Assembly: GCA_000621905.1 (NCBI GenBank)
Contig: JHXB01000016.1
Location: forward strand, 1-56,416
Reading direction: 5' to 3'
Origin: Lachnospiraceae bacterium NC2004
GTDB lineage: Bacteria; Bacillota; Clostridia; Lachnospirales; Lachnospiraceae
Length of the DNA stretch: 56,416 nt
Part shown: positions 26,067-34,873 of the stretch, one piece after another
How positions within the stretch are numbered: position 1 is the first letter of the stretch
Layout of the letters: each line of letters starts with the position of its first letter
The notes under the pieces: generated by a model
What the model was told of the DNA's origin: nothing
Database searches by the model: none
The model's input: the letters and a program-made list of their open reading frames with translations, nothing else
Made by a program: the position numbers and the translations under genes

Positions 26067-26855
26067 TTAAGGGGAGTAATTTAAGATTTTATCAGGGAGT
26101 TCGATCTTAGAGTATATATCGCTATATTCAGAGGCTGACATTCCAACAATATAATTGGTCTGAAACTCTTTTATACATCCTGATTTTGTTACAGAATCAA
26201 CTGCTTTATTATAAGCAATGGCTGCTTGTTCAGCCGTCTTATAGTAACCAACCAAATAATTACCATTCAAGTGGAGCCGGGTTTTATATACCGGCTTCTT
26301 CTTGTGGATAACCCTATATACTCCATAATAAGGGTTGATAACCTCTATGTTGTCATAAGTGTAATCGAGAGGATTCTGGTTCGCATGAATATAGTCCTTG
26401 CCTTCAACGCTGTAATTCTTAATACCGTATCTGGATAAGATGTTAATCTGCATACCATAATCAGAGACGAATAGATATCCGCCTTTCTTCTGTATCTTAT
26501 GCTCAGAATAGTAGAATAAGTCATCGGTGTCGAATATAAGAGGAGTATTCTCGTCAAGATAATACAAGAAATAATTCCTGTACAGCAAGATAGGATTCTT
26601 GATATATATCCTGCTGTCTCTAAAATTAATCAATACGACAATTTTGTCAAATGACAACGCATTCTTCTTACCTATATAATATTCAACTTTCTTATCGGAA
26701 TTTAAAATGTCACTTGCCTGCTTATAAAGCTTAGCGGCCTGATTAAGAGTTGGCTTGCTTCCTAAAGATATGTGCTTGCCTCTATAGGTGATAGAACTTC
26801 TGTAATATACTGTTCCGTCCTTCTTGGTTGCTTTATGTACTCCCTTAGCTTCCAT
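26067..26855 (-). CDS. AP2-domain protein with degenerate HNH-like centre
   Basis: This 262-residue protein has an AP2-like DNA-binding unit at each end. The N-terminal one is GVHKATKKDGTVYYRSSITY with KHISLGSKPTLNQAAKLY. The C-terminal one is YYGVYRVIHKKKPVYKTRLH with YKTAEQAAIAYNKA. The middle ends with a stretch (NQNPLDYTYDNIEVIN) that matches the tail of HNH homing-endonuclease domains (the N-x-LD-x-R-x-x-NL pattern). The catalytic His-His/Asn set is not clear. AP2-HNH proteins are usually solitary homing endonucleases; this one may be a domesticated DNA-binding remnant. It stands alone, convergent with the orphan gene at 25539. Confidence 0.75.
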   Translation of the reverse strand: MEAKGVHKATKKDGTVYYRSSITYRGKHISLGSKPTLNQAAKLYKQASDILNSDKKVEYYIGKKNALSFDKIVVLINFRDSRIYIKNPILLYRNYFLYYLDENTPLIFDTDDLFYYSEHKIQKKGGYLFVSDYGMQINILSRYGIKNYSVEGKDYIHANQNPLDYTYDNIEVINPYYGVYRVIHKKKPVYKTRLHLNGNYLVGYYKTAEQAAIAYNKAVDSVTKSGCIKEFQTNYIVGMSASEYSDIYSKIELPDKILNYSP

Positions 26856-26925
26856 ATAATCCCACCTTTATATAAAAGTATTACAACAATTATAATATTA
26901 TCATAAACTTAAAACCTTGTGTACC

Positions 26926-26954
26926 TTGAATTATTTATAATTATATGTTACACT
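26926..26954 (+). promoter_or_regulatory. Probable promoter of thrC
   Basis: TTGAAT at 26926-26931 and TACACT at 26949-26954 are 17 bases apart, about 40 bases before the start codon. No leader peptide or T-box can fit in the short leader. Confidence 0.5.
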
Positions 26955-26993
26955 TCATGGTGCATTATTTAAATAAAGAAAAGGGATGATGAT

Positions 26994-28475
26994 ATGAACT
27001 ATAAAAGCACGAGAGATAACAATGAAGTCGTAACTGCATCACAGGCTATTCTTAAAGGATTAGCTAAAGATGGCGGATTATATGTTCCTGAGAGTATGCC
27101 TAAGCTTTCGGTATCATTTGACGAATTAGCCAAGATGAACTATCGCGAGGTTGCTTATACGGTAATGAAGGAGTTTTTGACTGACTTTACCGAGGAGGAA
27201 CTTAAGTATTGTATAGACAGTGCATATGACTCTAAGTTTGATACTCCTGAGATTGCTCCTATCAAGAAGGCTGACGGAGCATATTTCCTTGAGCTTTTCC
27301 ACGGCAAGACTATTGCATTTAAGGATATGGCGCTTTCAATCCTTCCTTATCTTCTTACAACTTCAGCTAAGAAGAATAACGTTAAGAATGAGATAGTTAT
27401 TCTTACTGCTACTTCAGGAGATACAGGTAAGGCTGCACTTGCAGGATTTGCAGATGTTAAGGGAACCAAGATTATTGTATTTTATCCTAAAGATGGTGTC
27501 AGCCCTGTTCAGGAGAAGCAGATGGTTACTCAGAAGGGTGACAACACATATGTTGTTGGAATTACCGGTAACTTTGATGATGCTCAGACAGGCGTTAAGA
27601 ATATGTTCAACGACGCTGATCTTGCTAAGCTTATGGATGATAACGGATATCAGTTCTCATCAGCTAACTCAATCAATATCGGAAGATTAGTTCCACAGAT
27701 TGTTTATTATGTTTACGCATATTCAAGACTTGTTAAGGATGGTGTAGTTGCTGCAGGCGACAAGATCAATGTTGATGTTCCAACCGGTAACTTCGGTAAC
27801 ATTTTAGCATCATACTATGCTAAAGCTATGGGACTTCCAATCGACAGATTTATATGTGCATCTAACGAGAATAAGGTTCTCTTTGATTTCTTTAAGACAG
27901 GAACTTATGATAGAAACAGAGATTTCATCTTAACTTCATCACCTTCAATGGATATTCTTATTTCAAGCAATCTTGAGAGACTTATCTACAAGATAGCAGG
28001 TAATGACTCAGACAAGAATGTTGAGCTTATGAAGTCACTTAGCGAGAAGGGTGTCTATGAGATTACTGATGATATGAAGGCACAGCTTGACGAGTTCTAC
28101 GGCGGATTCACAACAGAGGAAGGCACTGCCGAGATTATCAGCAAGATCTATAAAGAGGACAATTATATCATTGATACTCATACAGCGGTTGCTGCTCATG
28201 TTTATAACCAGTATGTTGCAGATACCAATGATACCAAGCCTACAGTTATTGCTTCAACAGCAAGCCCATATAAGTTTGCAAGAAGCGTAATGACAGCTAT
28301 CGATCCTGCTTACGACAGCAAGACAGATTTCGAACTTATTGACGAGCTTAATAAGTTATCCAATGTTGCTATTCCTCAGGCGATTGAGGATATTAGGTCG
28401 GCACCAATCTTACATGACACTGTAGTTGATTCTAAAGATATGTGTGCACAGGTTAAGAAGATTCTTAACATCTAA
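26994..28475 (+). CDS. thrC: Threonine synthase
   Basis: This 493-residue PLP enzyme turns O-phosphohomoserine into threonine. The N-terminus (YKSTRDNNEVVTASQAILKG) and GLAKDGGLYVPE mark the longer, yeast/E. coli-like class. The PLP lysine is Lys110 in HGKTIAFKDMAL. TATSGDTGKAAL binds the cofactor phosphate, and DVPTGNFGNILA follows. The length fits the class. It is a single-gene unit with its own promoter and terminator. The codons are fairly uniform, in line with good expression. Confidence 0.96.
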   Translation: MNYKSTRDNNEVVTASQAILKGLAKDGGLYVPESMPKLSVSFDELAKMNYREVAYTVMKEFLTDFTEEELKYCIDSAYDSKFDTPEIAPIKKADGAYFLELFHGKTIAFKDMALSILPYLLTTSAKKNNVKNEIVILTATSGDTGKAALAGFADVKGTKIIVFYPKDGVSPVQEKQMVTQKGDNTYVVGITGNFDDAQTGVKNMFNDADLAKLMDDNGYQFSSANSINIGRLVPQIVYYVYAYSRLVKDGVVAAGDKINVDVPTGNFGNILASYYAKAMGLPIDRFICASNENKVLFDFFKTGTYDRNRDFILTSSPSMDILISSNLERLIYKIAGNDSDKNVELMKSLSEKGVYEITDDMKAQLDEFYGGFTTEEGTAEIISKIYKEDNYIIDTHTAVAAHVYNQYVADTNDTKPTVIASTASPYKFARSVMTAIDPAYDSKTDFELIDELNKLSNVAIPQAIEDIRSAPILHDTVVDSKDMCAQVKKILNI

Positions 28476-28495
28476 TTATACAATTGAGTTTATTA

Positions 28496-28525
28496 TCCGG
28501 TGGATTTATCCACCGGATTTTTTTT
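28496..28525 (+). terminator. Terminator of thrC
   Basis: Arms TCCGGTGGA and TCCACCGGA close a TTTA loop and run into eight T. Confidence 0.93.
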
Positions 28526-28547
28526 ATGCCCTATAACACATTAACTG

Positions 28548-28652
28548 GTTGTTTGTCAAACAACTATTAGTTGTTAAAAGGTACGAAAAAGGTCGAATAT
28601 GTACCGAAAAAAGTCGAATTGACAACTCAGAGTTGTTAGCAATACAACTAAC
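28548..28652. promoter_or_regulatory. Operator-like repeat region upstream of surface-protein genes
   Basis: Two identical 15-base palindromes ACAACTnnnAGTTGT lie at 28560-28574 and 28622-28636, with a further GTTGTTT/AAACAAC palindrome at 28548-28564 and a half site ACAACTAAC near 28643. Between the two lies a direct repeat of 15 bases (CGAAAAAGGTCGAAT at 28584, CGAAAAAAGTCGAAT at 28605), spaced by exactly 21 bases. The layout suggests two different regulators controlling the genes that start at 28748. Confidence 0.65.
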
Positions 28653-28747
28653 AGGTTTTAGACAAATGAAGAAAACAGTGCTACGATAATTATGGTTAGA
28701 TTATCCGCTCGCTTATATCCCAACATTTTAAAGAAAGAGTGGTAACT

Positions 28748-29731
28748 ATGAATAGAATACATTTAAAAGTAATGAGCTTTTTATTAGCATTTGCATTTCT
28801 AATTACTAATCTAAGCTGTACCTTTGTTGGTTGTTTTGCTGATGAAGGTCTTAGCGACAGTCAGCTTTACGGATATGGTTCAGAAAATGTTCTGGGTCAT
28901 AAGAAGAAAAGTTCTCCTGTTACTCCTAAATATAATACTGCTGAAGTTGATAAGGATAAAGTTACGACCGAAGAAGTATCTACTACGGAAGAAGTGTCGG
29001 TAGATGGGGTTTTTAAGGAGCCTTTGGTGGATGACGCCATCGCTAACTCTCATAAGAAGTCTAAACAGGAAAACGAATCAAGCAAGGATGTAGATGTCAA
29101 GATTATTGGAGTGGAAGATGATTATTATTACAATGATAATCTTGATATTTCCATTGATATAACCGGTCTGTCAAGTGGTGACGCGGTTGACGCTGTGGTA
29201 TTCAAAAAGACATTTGATGGAAATTCTTTAAGGCACAATATGATTGTTAACACCGAAGGTGACAAGGCATATTCGAAGGAGACGATAAGTGAAGAAGGTG
29301 AGTATAATCTTGATGTACAGGTTAGCAGAGGTTTAGAAGTCCTAAAACACACCAACAGAAAGTTTATTCTTGATAGGACTCCGCCTGAATTTATGGACGA
29401 TATATTTGCTGATATGGGACCTGATCAGATTGATGTTGCTTATCTGATTAGCAAGTCATTTAGCGATAGTAGTCCTGTTGAGACTTCGGTAACTATTAAT
29501 GATAGTAAGGTAGAGGGCGGAGTAATTAAGGAGCCGGGTGAGTATGATGTTAAGCTTAAGGGCGTTGATAAAGCAGGTAATGTCAGTGATGTAACTAAGA
29601 ATGTTGTAATAGAAAATGCAGCAGTTAATAAGAAACCGGTGAAGCAAAATATGTATCATCAACTTATAGGAGTAACGCTTTTAGTGGGTTCGTCACTATT
29701 TTACATTGAGAGAAAAAGGATATCTAATTAG
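28748..29731 (+). CDS. Exported membrane-anchored surface protein
   Basis: The protein has 327 residues from the ATG at 28748; the frame can be extended three codons to a GTG. A signal peptide (about 1-35) is followed by a Thr/Glu/Val-rich spacer (DKDKVTTEEVSTTEEVSVDG) and two beta-rich Ig-like parts (about 90-200 and 205-290, the second ending in GEYDVKLKGVDKAGNVSDVT). A C-terminal hydrophobic helix (LIGVTLLVGSSLFYI) is followed by a short basic tail ERKRISN. There is no LPXTG motif, so anchoring by the helix is most likely. The tail differs from that of the XrtG substrate (no Gly-Gly-Leu-Pro). It is cotranscribed with the next gene 24 bases on. Its ligand is unknown. Confidence 0.8.
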   Translation: MNRIHLKVMSFLLAFAFLITNLSCTFVGCFADEGLSDSQLYGYGSENVLGHKKKSSPVTPKYNTAEVDKDKVTTEEVSTTEEVSVDGVFKEPLVDDAIANSHKKSKQENESSKDVDVKIIGVEDDYYYNDNLDISIDITGLSSGDAVDAVVFKKTFDGNSLRHNMIVNTEGDKAYSKETISEEGEYNLDVQVSRGLEVLKHTNRKFILDRTPPEFMDDIFADMGPDQIDVAYLISKSFSDSSPVETSVTINDSKVEGGVIKEPGEYDVKLKGVDKAGNVSDVTKNVVIENAAVNKKPVKQNMYHQLIGVTLLVGSSLFYIERKRISN

Positions 29732-29755
29732 TGGATTGAAGGAGGATATTTAAGA

Positions 29756-32317
29756 ATGAATATTATTAATAAAGCATTTTGTAGTTCTTGTTTTAAAAGA
29801 GCCTTGGTGATTTTGATGACATTAGCAATTGTGTTGTCAAATGTGTCGTTAGGCCAAAAGGAGGCAAAGGTTGTTAAAGGAGCATCTAAGAAGACTCTTA
29901 TTGTAGGTTCAAGCAGTCGTTCTATGATAGCAGCTTCTAAGAAAAAAACTATTTATACTTATAGATCAAGTAAACCTAAAATTGCATCCGTATCTAAGAA
30001 CGGGGTAATTACTGGTAAGAAGAAGGGAACGGTTAGCATAATACGCTATAAGACAAAAAAGAAGAAGACCAAGATTGATAAGGTTCAAGTGTTTAAGGTT
30101 ATCAAGCTTTCAATTAGCGGAGATGCTACTGTATATACCGGAGGTTCGTATCAGTTTACGTCAAATGCAAAAGGGGTTACTTGGAAAGTTAGCGATAAAG
30201 CTAACGCAAGTATCAGTGCAGCAGGAGTGTTGTCGCCAACAGCACAGGGTAGTGTAAAGGTTACGGCCAAATACAGTAAGAAGGCTAAGGCCTCAAAGAC
30301 GGTGACTATACTTCCTGATGCTCTTGATCATTTAGAAACTGTTTATCAAGGGCAGGTTGTAACTTCGCTTGCTTCTTTGTCATCAGTAGATAAAAGTAAG
30401 CTAAGGGTATACGGTGTTTATAAGAGTGGTTTAAGAAAAGAGATAAATGATTACATTTACAATGATAATGGTGCTACTAACGGAGAGGTGCAGATTACTT
30501 ACGGACCTTGTTCTGTAAAGCTTTTGGTTCCTAAGACTGCTGTGGCAGCTAAAGTAAAAAATGAAAATAATAATGATGATACTAATAATAAGGACGATGA
30601 GTTAAGCATTAACGTTAATGATAAAGACGATAAGAAAGTAGAGAGTACAACTGAGGTTAATACATTAACTACTGAGAAGCCTGCTGAAGCTGATAAGAAG
30701 ATTTCAAATGTTGATAGTAATTATCAGGATCAGTTTGTATATAAGGGTGAAGGATTTGATCTTTCAAAGATTCGAGTAGAAGTAACATATGAAGATGGAA
30801 CTAAGGCTTATATAAGTCCGTCTGATATGAGACTTGGTGAGTCATATTCTGAGGGAGATAATTGTTACACTGTTGTTTATTATACAGTAGACGGTGTTGA
30901 ATATAAGACAATGCTTGTTGCTAAGGAAAAATTAAGTAAGCCGACTTCTATAGAACTTACAACTGAAAGAGAGTTTTTATATGTTAATGAGCCCATGAAC
31001 AAAGATGATTTCGTTGCGAAGGTTACTTATTCTGATGGCAAATCCAAGATAGTTTCTAACTGGAAATCAGACTACCTTCCTTCTGATACAGCAACTAATA
31101 AGAAGATAACATTTGAATATGAAGAGGATGGAGTGGTTGTATCTACAACTAAGGACATTGTTATCAAGTCTGTTTCATCATGTGGAATTGAGATGGGCAA
31201 GTATGTGACTAATCTTGGTCAGGGTGACAGGCTTAATCTTTCGGACCTTGAAGTATTTGAGGTGTTTGATGACGGAAGTAAGAAAGCAGTAAGTGGATTT
31301 ACTACCGATTATGACTCGACTGACAGAACTTTAGGAAGCAGAACTGTTAAGGTTATGTACGGTGATTATGAGACGGAGTTTAACCTTGTTATTGATGCTT
31401 ATAAGATAGTATCTCTTAAAGCTACATCCCCAAGTGTTCCTACAATTAAAGGTAATGTTTTAAATGAGACAGGAATGGCGTTGACTGCCGTTTATGAAGA
31501 TGGCAGTGAGATGAGTGTTGGTGGTTGGACTGTCGATGATACCAAAGATTTGCCGGTTGGAGAACATGTTATCAATGTATATTATGCTGGTCTTTCCTGC
31601 AATATGAATGTAGTTGTTGAGGATGAACTATCATTTAAGGAATATAGTAAAGACGTTATTGTTAAGCATCCGTTAGAGTTGATTGGTAATAAGAAGGGCT
31701 TGTCATATTATGTGAAATACGGTGAAGCTGATGTTGCTGTTAATGACAGTAATGTGATCATTACTCCTAAAGAAGTGGGGGAGATTAAAGTTATTGTTAG
31801 TAGAGAGTCTACCAATGAAAGTGTTGAGGTTGTTTTGAATGCGGTAACATTTGACATGAGTTATGTGAATTTAGATGGTGGTTATGTTGCTAAGGGCGAT
31901 ACTATAGAGATTACCTCTAATGCACCGGCTCAGTTCTCTTATGAGATTGATGGTGATGAAGGATATTTTGTCGGAACCTCGTCAGCAGGAATTACCAAGT
32001 ATACTTTTAAGGCTACAAGAACAGGTACACTTACTATGACTGCTAAAGACAGTATATCGGGTAATATTGTTAATAAGACGGTGCTTGTCAGAAAAGAACT
32101 TAATATAAGTGGAAGTAGTAAGGTTGCCAAGGGTAAGTCTATAACACTTACCAGCACTAAGAATGTCGTTACATGGTCGTCAAGTAACACGTCGATTGCA
32201 ACAGTTAATCAATCAGGAAAGGTTACCGGTAAGAAAGCCGGAACAGTTACGATAACTGCTACCTTCCCTGAGTATGGCAATAGAAAAGTATCTAAAAAGA
32301 TTACTGTTACTGCTTAG
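29756..32317 (+). CDS. Large exported protein with bacterial Ig-like (Big2/Big3) domains
   Basis: This 853-residue protein has a signal peptide (about 1-37). A Big2-like region (about 45-190) has KPKIASVSKNGVITGKKKGT and later WKVSDKANASISAAGVLSP. An Asn/Asp-rich linker follows (about 265-320), then a run of Big3-like units with the recurring pattern V-x-Y-x-DG(S/T)K (about 325-640). The end is a final complete Big2 domain (WSSSNTSIATVNQSGKVTGK). There is no membrane helix or sorting motif at the end. It is therefore secreted or held by its Ig-like domains, as often seen in clostridial adhesins. Its stop overlaps that of the convergent phosphofructokinase gene by 4 bases. The site GGAGGAT is good. 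Confidence 0.85.
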   Translation: MNIINKAFCSSCFKRALVILMTLAIVLSNVSLGQKEAKVVKGASKKTLIVGSSSRSMIAASKKKTIYTYRSSKPKIASVSKNGVITGKKKGTVSIIRYKTKKKKTKIDKVQVFKVIKLSISGDATVYTGGSYQFTSNAKGVTWKVSDKANASISAAGVLSPTAQGSVKVTAKYSKKAKASKTVTILPDALDHLETVYQGQVVTSLASLSSVDKSKLRVYGVYKSGLRKEINDYIYNDNGATNGEVQITYGPCSVKLLVPKTAVAAKVKNENNNDDTNNKDDELSINVNDKDDKKVESTTEVNTLTTEKPAEADKKISNVDSNYQDQFVYKGEGFDLSKIRVEVTYEDGTKAYISPSDMRLGESYSEGDNCYTVVYYTVDGVEYKTMLVAKEKLSKPTSIELTTEREFLYVNEPMNKDDFVAKVTYSDGKSKIVSNWKSDYLPSDTATNKKITFEYEEDGVVVSTTKDIVIKSVSSCGIEMGKYVTNLGQGDRLNLSDLEVFEVFDDGSKKAVSGFTTDYDSTDRTLGSRTVKVMYGDYETEFNLVIDAYKIVSLKATSPSVPTIKGNVLNETGMALTAVYEDGSEMSVGGWTVDDTKDLPVGEHVINVYYAGLSCNMNVVVEDELSFKEYSKDVIVKHPLELIGNKKGLSYYVKYGEADVAVNDSNVIITPKEVGEIKVIVSRESTNESVEVVLNAVTFDMSYVNLDGGYVAKGDTIEITSNAPAQFSYEIDGDEGYFVGTSSAGITKYTFKATRTGTLTMTAKDSISGNIVNKTVLVRKELNISGSSKVAKGKSITLTSTKNVVTWSSSNTSIATVNQSGKVTGKKAGTVTITATFPEYGNRKVSKKITVTA

Positions 32318-33540
32318 ATTAAATGTTTAATTGAAAGGTAATCCGGGATGCCGTTCTTATACTTGATGTTAGGTTCGCCTATAATAAGTGGACGCAAGTA
32401 ATCAATCATCTCGGAAGTTACATCGTTGCCGGCCTCGTTAATCCACTCTAAAGGAACGGATTTAGCCTGGTTGGCAACTTCTTTTATTGCTACATTACCG
32501 ATTGATACGGAATAGTCAGGCGTGTTGTCTCTGTTGAGAGTAAGCATAACTCCGCTTAATCCTGTTTCGGCTGATTTGACAGCTTCGGTTCCCAACATAA
32601 AGGCTTCCTTGATATCTGTAAGTGAAGATATGTGCATTGCGCTTCTCTGCAAAACGTTAAGCTCGATTGAACGTACCTTGCAGCCGATTGTTGATTTGAC
32701 GAGTTGCTCTAAAGCTTTGCCTGTACCGCTTAACTGAGCGTGTCCAAACTTATCCTCTGCGGCTGTTGTGGCGGATATATAATTGCCTTTGTCGTCTTTG
32801 ATACCTTCCGATACAGCGACTATTACATTCTTCTTAACCTTAAGAAGCTTATTAAGATCGTTTATAAATGCAAATGTAGAAAATGGCTTCTCAGGAAGAT
32901 ATATAAGGTGTGGAGCGTGGTTGTAGTCATTTCTTGCAAGTGCAGCTGAGGCGGTAAGCCATCCTGCATCTCTACCCATAATCTCTACAATAGTAACGCT
33001 CTCAATGTCATAAATATATGTATCGTGGGCAATCTCAAGTAAAGATGTAGCTACGAACTTGGCTGCTGAGCCAAATCCCGGTGTGTGATCGGTTTCAACT
33101 AAGTCGTTGTCTATGGTCTTAGGAATACCTATCACCTTGATGTCGTAGTCTATAGTCTTGGCGTATTCATTTAACTTGTCAACAGTATCCATGGAATCGT
33201 TGCCACCAATGTAGAAGAAAGCATGAATATCCATCTTCTTGAATGTTTCGAAAATGAACTCGTACTGTGTTACGTTCTCCTCATATGAAGGTAGTTTATA
33301 TCTACACGAACCAAGGTACATAGCCGGTGAAGTCATAAGAGTGTGAATAGCATCAGGCTTGTCCTCAAACGTAGAATTGAGTGAGATAATCTTGTGCTGC
33401 AATACTCCCTGAATACCGTTGATTGACCCGTATATGGTATCGTATGTGTTGCTCTTAATAACTGCATCAATCACACCTGCAAGGCTTGCGTTGATTGCTG
33501 CTGTTGGTCCTCCGGACTGTGCTACTAAACAATTGCTCAT
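32314..33540 (-). CDS. pfp: Pyrophosphate-dependent 6-phosphofructokinase
   Basis: This 408-residue glycolytic enzyme phosphorylates fructose 6-phosphate. The phosphate-donor choice can be read from two places. GGNDS near residue 112 has Asp at the position where ATP enzymes have Gly, and PKTIDND near 139 has Lys where ATP enzymes have Gly. Both are typical of PPi use, so the step should be reversible. TPGFGSAAK and GRDAGWLTA are further family motifs. The length matches the single-subunit long PPi class. The site AGGAGGGCACT precedes the ATG, and the gene is divergent from the zinc-binding lipoprotein. Confidence 0.93.
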   Translation of the reverse strand: MSNCLVAQSGGPTAAINASLAGVIDAVIKSNTYDTIYGSINGIQGVLQHKIISLNSTFEDKPDAIHTLMTSPAMYLGSCRYKLPSYEENVTQYEFIFETFKKMDIHAFFYIGGNDSMDTVDKLNEYAKTIDYDIKVIGIPKTIDNDLVETDHTPGFGSAAKFVATSLLEIAHDTYIYDIESVTIVEIMGRDAGWLTASAALARNDYNHAPHLIYLPEKPFSTFAFINDLNKLLKVKKNVIVAVSEGIKDDKGNYISATTAAEDKFGHAQLSGTGKALEQLVKSTIGCKVRSIELNVLQRSAMHISSLTDIKEAFMLGTEAVKSAETGLSGVMLTLNRDNTPDYSVSIGNVAIKEVANQAKSVPLEWINEAGNDVTSEMIDYLRPLIIGEPNIKYKNGIPDYLSIKHLI

Positions 33541-33598
33541 AGTGCCCTCCTATCTTTTTACTTCCCATATTATAGTCTACAAATTAATCATAATCAAG

Positions 33599-33619
33599 TG
33601 TCGCAAATAATTTGCGACA
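33599..33619. promoter_or_regulatory. Perfect palindrome, candidate Zur/Fur-family operator
   Basis: Arms TGTCGCAAA and TTTGCGACA are separated by TAA, 21 bases with perfect symmetry, 16 bases upstream of the -35 box of the zinc lipoprotein gene. The TCG...AAT-n-ATT...CGA core resembles Zur boxes of low-GC Gram-positives. It lies between divergent genes and could act on either. Confidence 0.6.
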
Positions 33620-33635
33620 TATTTGAAATTTGGTC

Positions 33636-33664
33636 TTGACATGCTATATATTCGCTGTTATAAT
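33636..33664 (+). promoter_or_regulatory. Consensus promoter of the zinc-binding lipoprotein gene
   Basis: TTGACA at 33636-33641 and TATAAT at 33659-33664 are 17 bases apart, an exact sigma-A match. Confidence 0.85.
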
Positions 33665-33725
33665 GCCTCTTGTGACAAATGCAAACGAGTTGCAATTTCA
33701 AAAAGGACACGAGGAGACAAGTATT

Positions 33726-34805
33726 ATGGCACTTAAGAGACTGTTGGTAGCACTTATGACATTATCGGTTGTACTTTCATTTACCGGGTGTGGTTCAAAT
33801 GTAGTATCTGATAAACCGGCGAGCAGTAACAATGAGAAAGGAAATAACGCGAAATATTCAATCGTGACTACCATTTTCCCTGAGTATGATTGGGTTAAGG
33901 AAGTATTAGGAGACAAGGCAGACAATTTCGATGTTACCATGCTTTTAGATAACGGAGTAGATCTTCACAGCTTTCAGCCTACGACTGACGACATGATGAA
34001 GATTGCGGATTGTGATCTCTTCATCTATGTTGGCGGTGAGTCTGATGGATGGGTAGAAGATGCACTCAGTGAAGCAACTAATAAAGATATGAAAGTTATC
34101 AATCTTTTAGATACCTTAGGAACTTCAATCAAGGAAGAAGAAGTGGTTGAAGGAATGCAGGAAGAAGACGAGCATGATCATGAAGCTGGTGAAGCGGGAG
34201 TAGAGACAGAACCTGAAGAAGCAGAGGATGCAGATGAACATGATCATGAAGACGAAGAAGAAGGCCCTGAGTATGATGAGCATGTATGGCTTTCACTTAA
34301 GAACGCAGAGGCTTTAATTCCTGTTATTGCTGATAATATAGCAGCAATCGACTCGGAGAATAAGGATTCATATATGTCAAATGCTAACGCATATTTAGAA
34401 AAGCTTAACGATCTTGATACCGAATACCAGCAGGCAGTCAGCTCTGCATCTAAAGACACAATTCTTTTTGGAGATCGTTTTCCGTTTAGATATTTAGTTG
34501 ACGATTATAACATTAAGTACTATGCAGCATTTGTCGGATGTTCTGCAGAGACCGAGGCAAGCTTTGAGACCATTGTATTCCTTTCAAAGAAGGTAGACGA
34601 GCTTAAGCTTAATAACGTTCTTACAATTGAGAAGAGTGACGGTAAGATTGCAAAGACAATAATTGAGAATACATCTTCTAAAGATCAGAAAGTATTGTCA
34701 ATGGATTCTATGCAGGGAACAACTCTTGAAGATGTTAACCAAGGTGCGTCTTATATAGATATAATGACTAAGAATCTTGATGTATTAAAAGAAGCGTTGC
34801 AATAA
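33726..34805 (+). CDS. Zinc/manganese ABC transporter substrate-binding lipoprotein
   Basis: The protein has 359 residues from the ATG at 33726 (site GAGGAG). Upstream in-frame codons overlap the promoter and cannot be translated. The lipobox is LSFTGC. It is a cluster A-I metal-binding protein: YSIVTTIFPEYDWVKEV, then the metal His in DLHSFQPT. A long Asp/Glu/His-rich loop (about residues 140-180, with EHDHE and DEHDHED) is typical of zinc rather than manganese proteins. DEHVWLSLKNA supplies the second His. A third His, usual later in the chain, is not evident, as far as I can see. Permease and ATPase genes are not adjacent. The palindrome upstream suggests zinc control. Confidence 0.9.
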   Translation: MALKRLLVALMTLSVVLSFTGCGSNVVSDKPASSNNEKGNNAKYSIVTTIFPEYDWVKEVLGDKADNFDVTMLLDNGVDLHSFQPTTDDMMKIADCDLFIYVGGESDGWVEDALSEATNKDMKVINLLDTLGTSIKEEEVVEGMQEEDEHDHEAGEAGVETEPEEAEDADEHDHEDEEEGPEYDEHVWLSLKNAEALIPVIADNIAAIDSENKDSYMSNANAYLEKLNDLDTEYQQAVSSASKDTILFGDRFPFRYLVDDYNIKYYAAFVGCSAETEASFETIVFLSKKVDELKLNNVLTIEKSDGKIAKTIIENTSSKDQKVLSMDSMQGTTLEDVNQGASYIDIMTKNLDVLKEALQ

Positions 34806-34829
34806 AATATAAAATAGTCTATTATTATG

Positions 34830-34862
34830 GTGCCGGACTACTCCGGCACTATATTTTATTTA
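34830..34862 (+). terminator. Hairpin between the two zinc-region lipoprotein genes
   Basis: Arms GTGCCGGA and TCCGGCAC close a CTAC loop with an AT-rich but broken T tail. It is a partial terminator, so the next gene may be read through at a lower level. Confidence 0.65.
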
Positions 34863-34873
34863 AGGATGATTAC

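Noticed and set aside
28748-32317. XrtG or sortase substrates
   Set aside because: The first protein has only a plain membrane helix and basic tail without Gly-Gly-Leu-Pro or LPXTG; the second has no C-terminal anchor.
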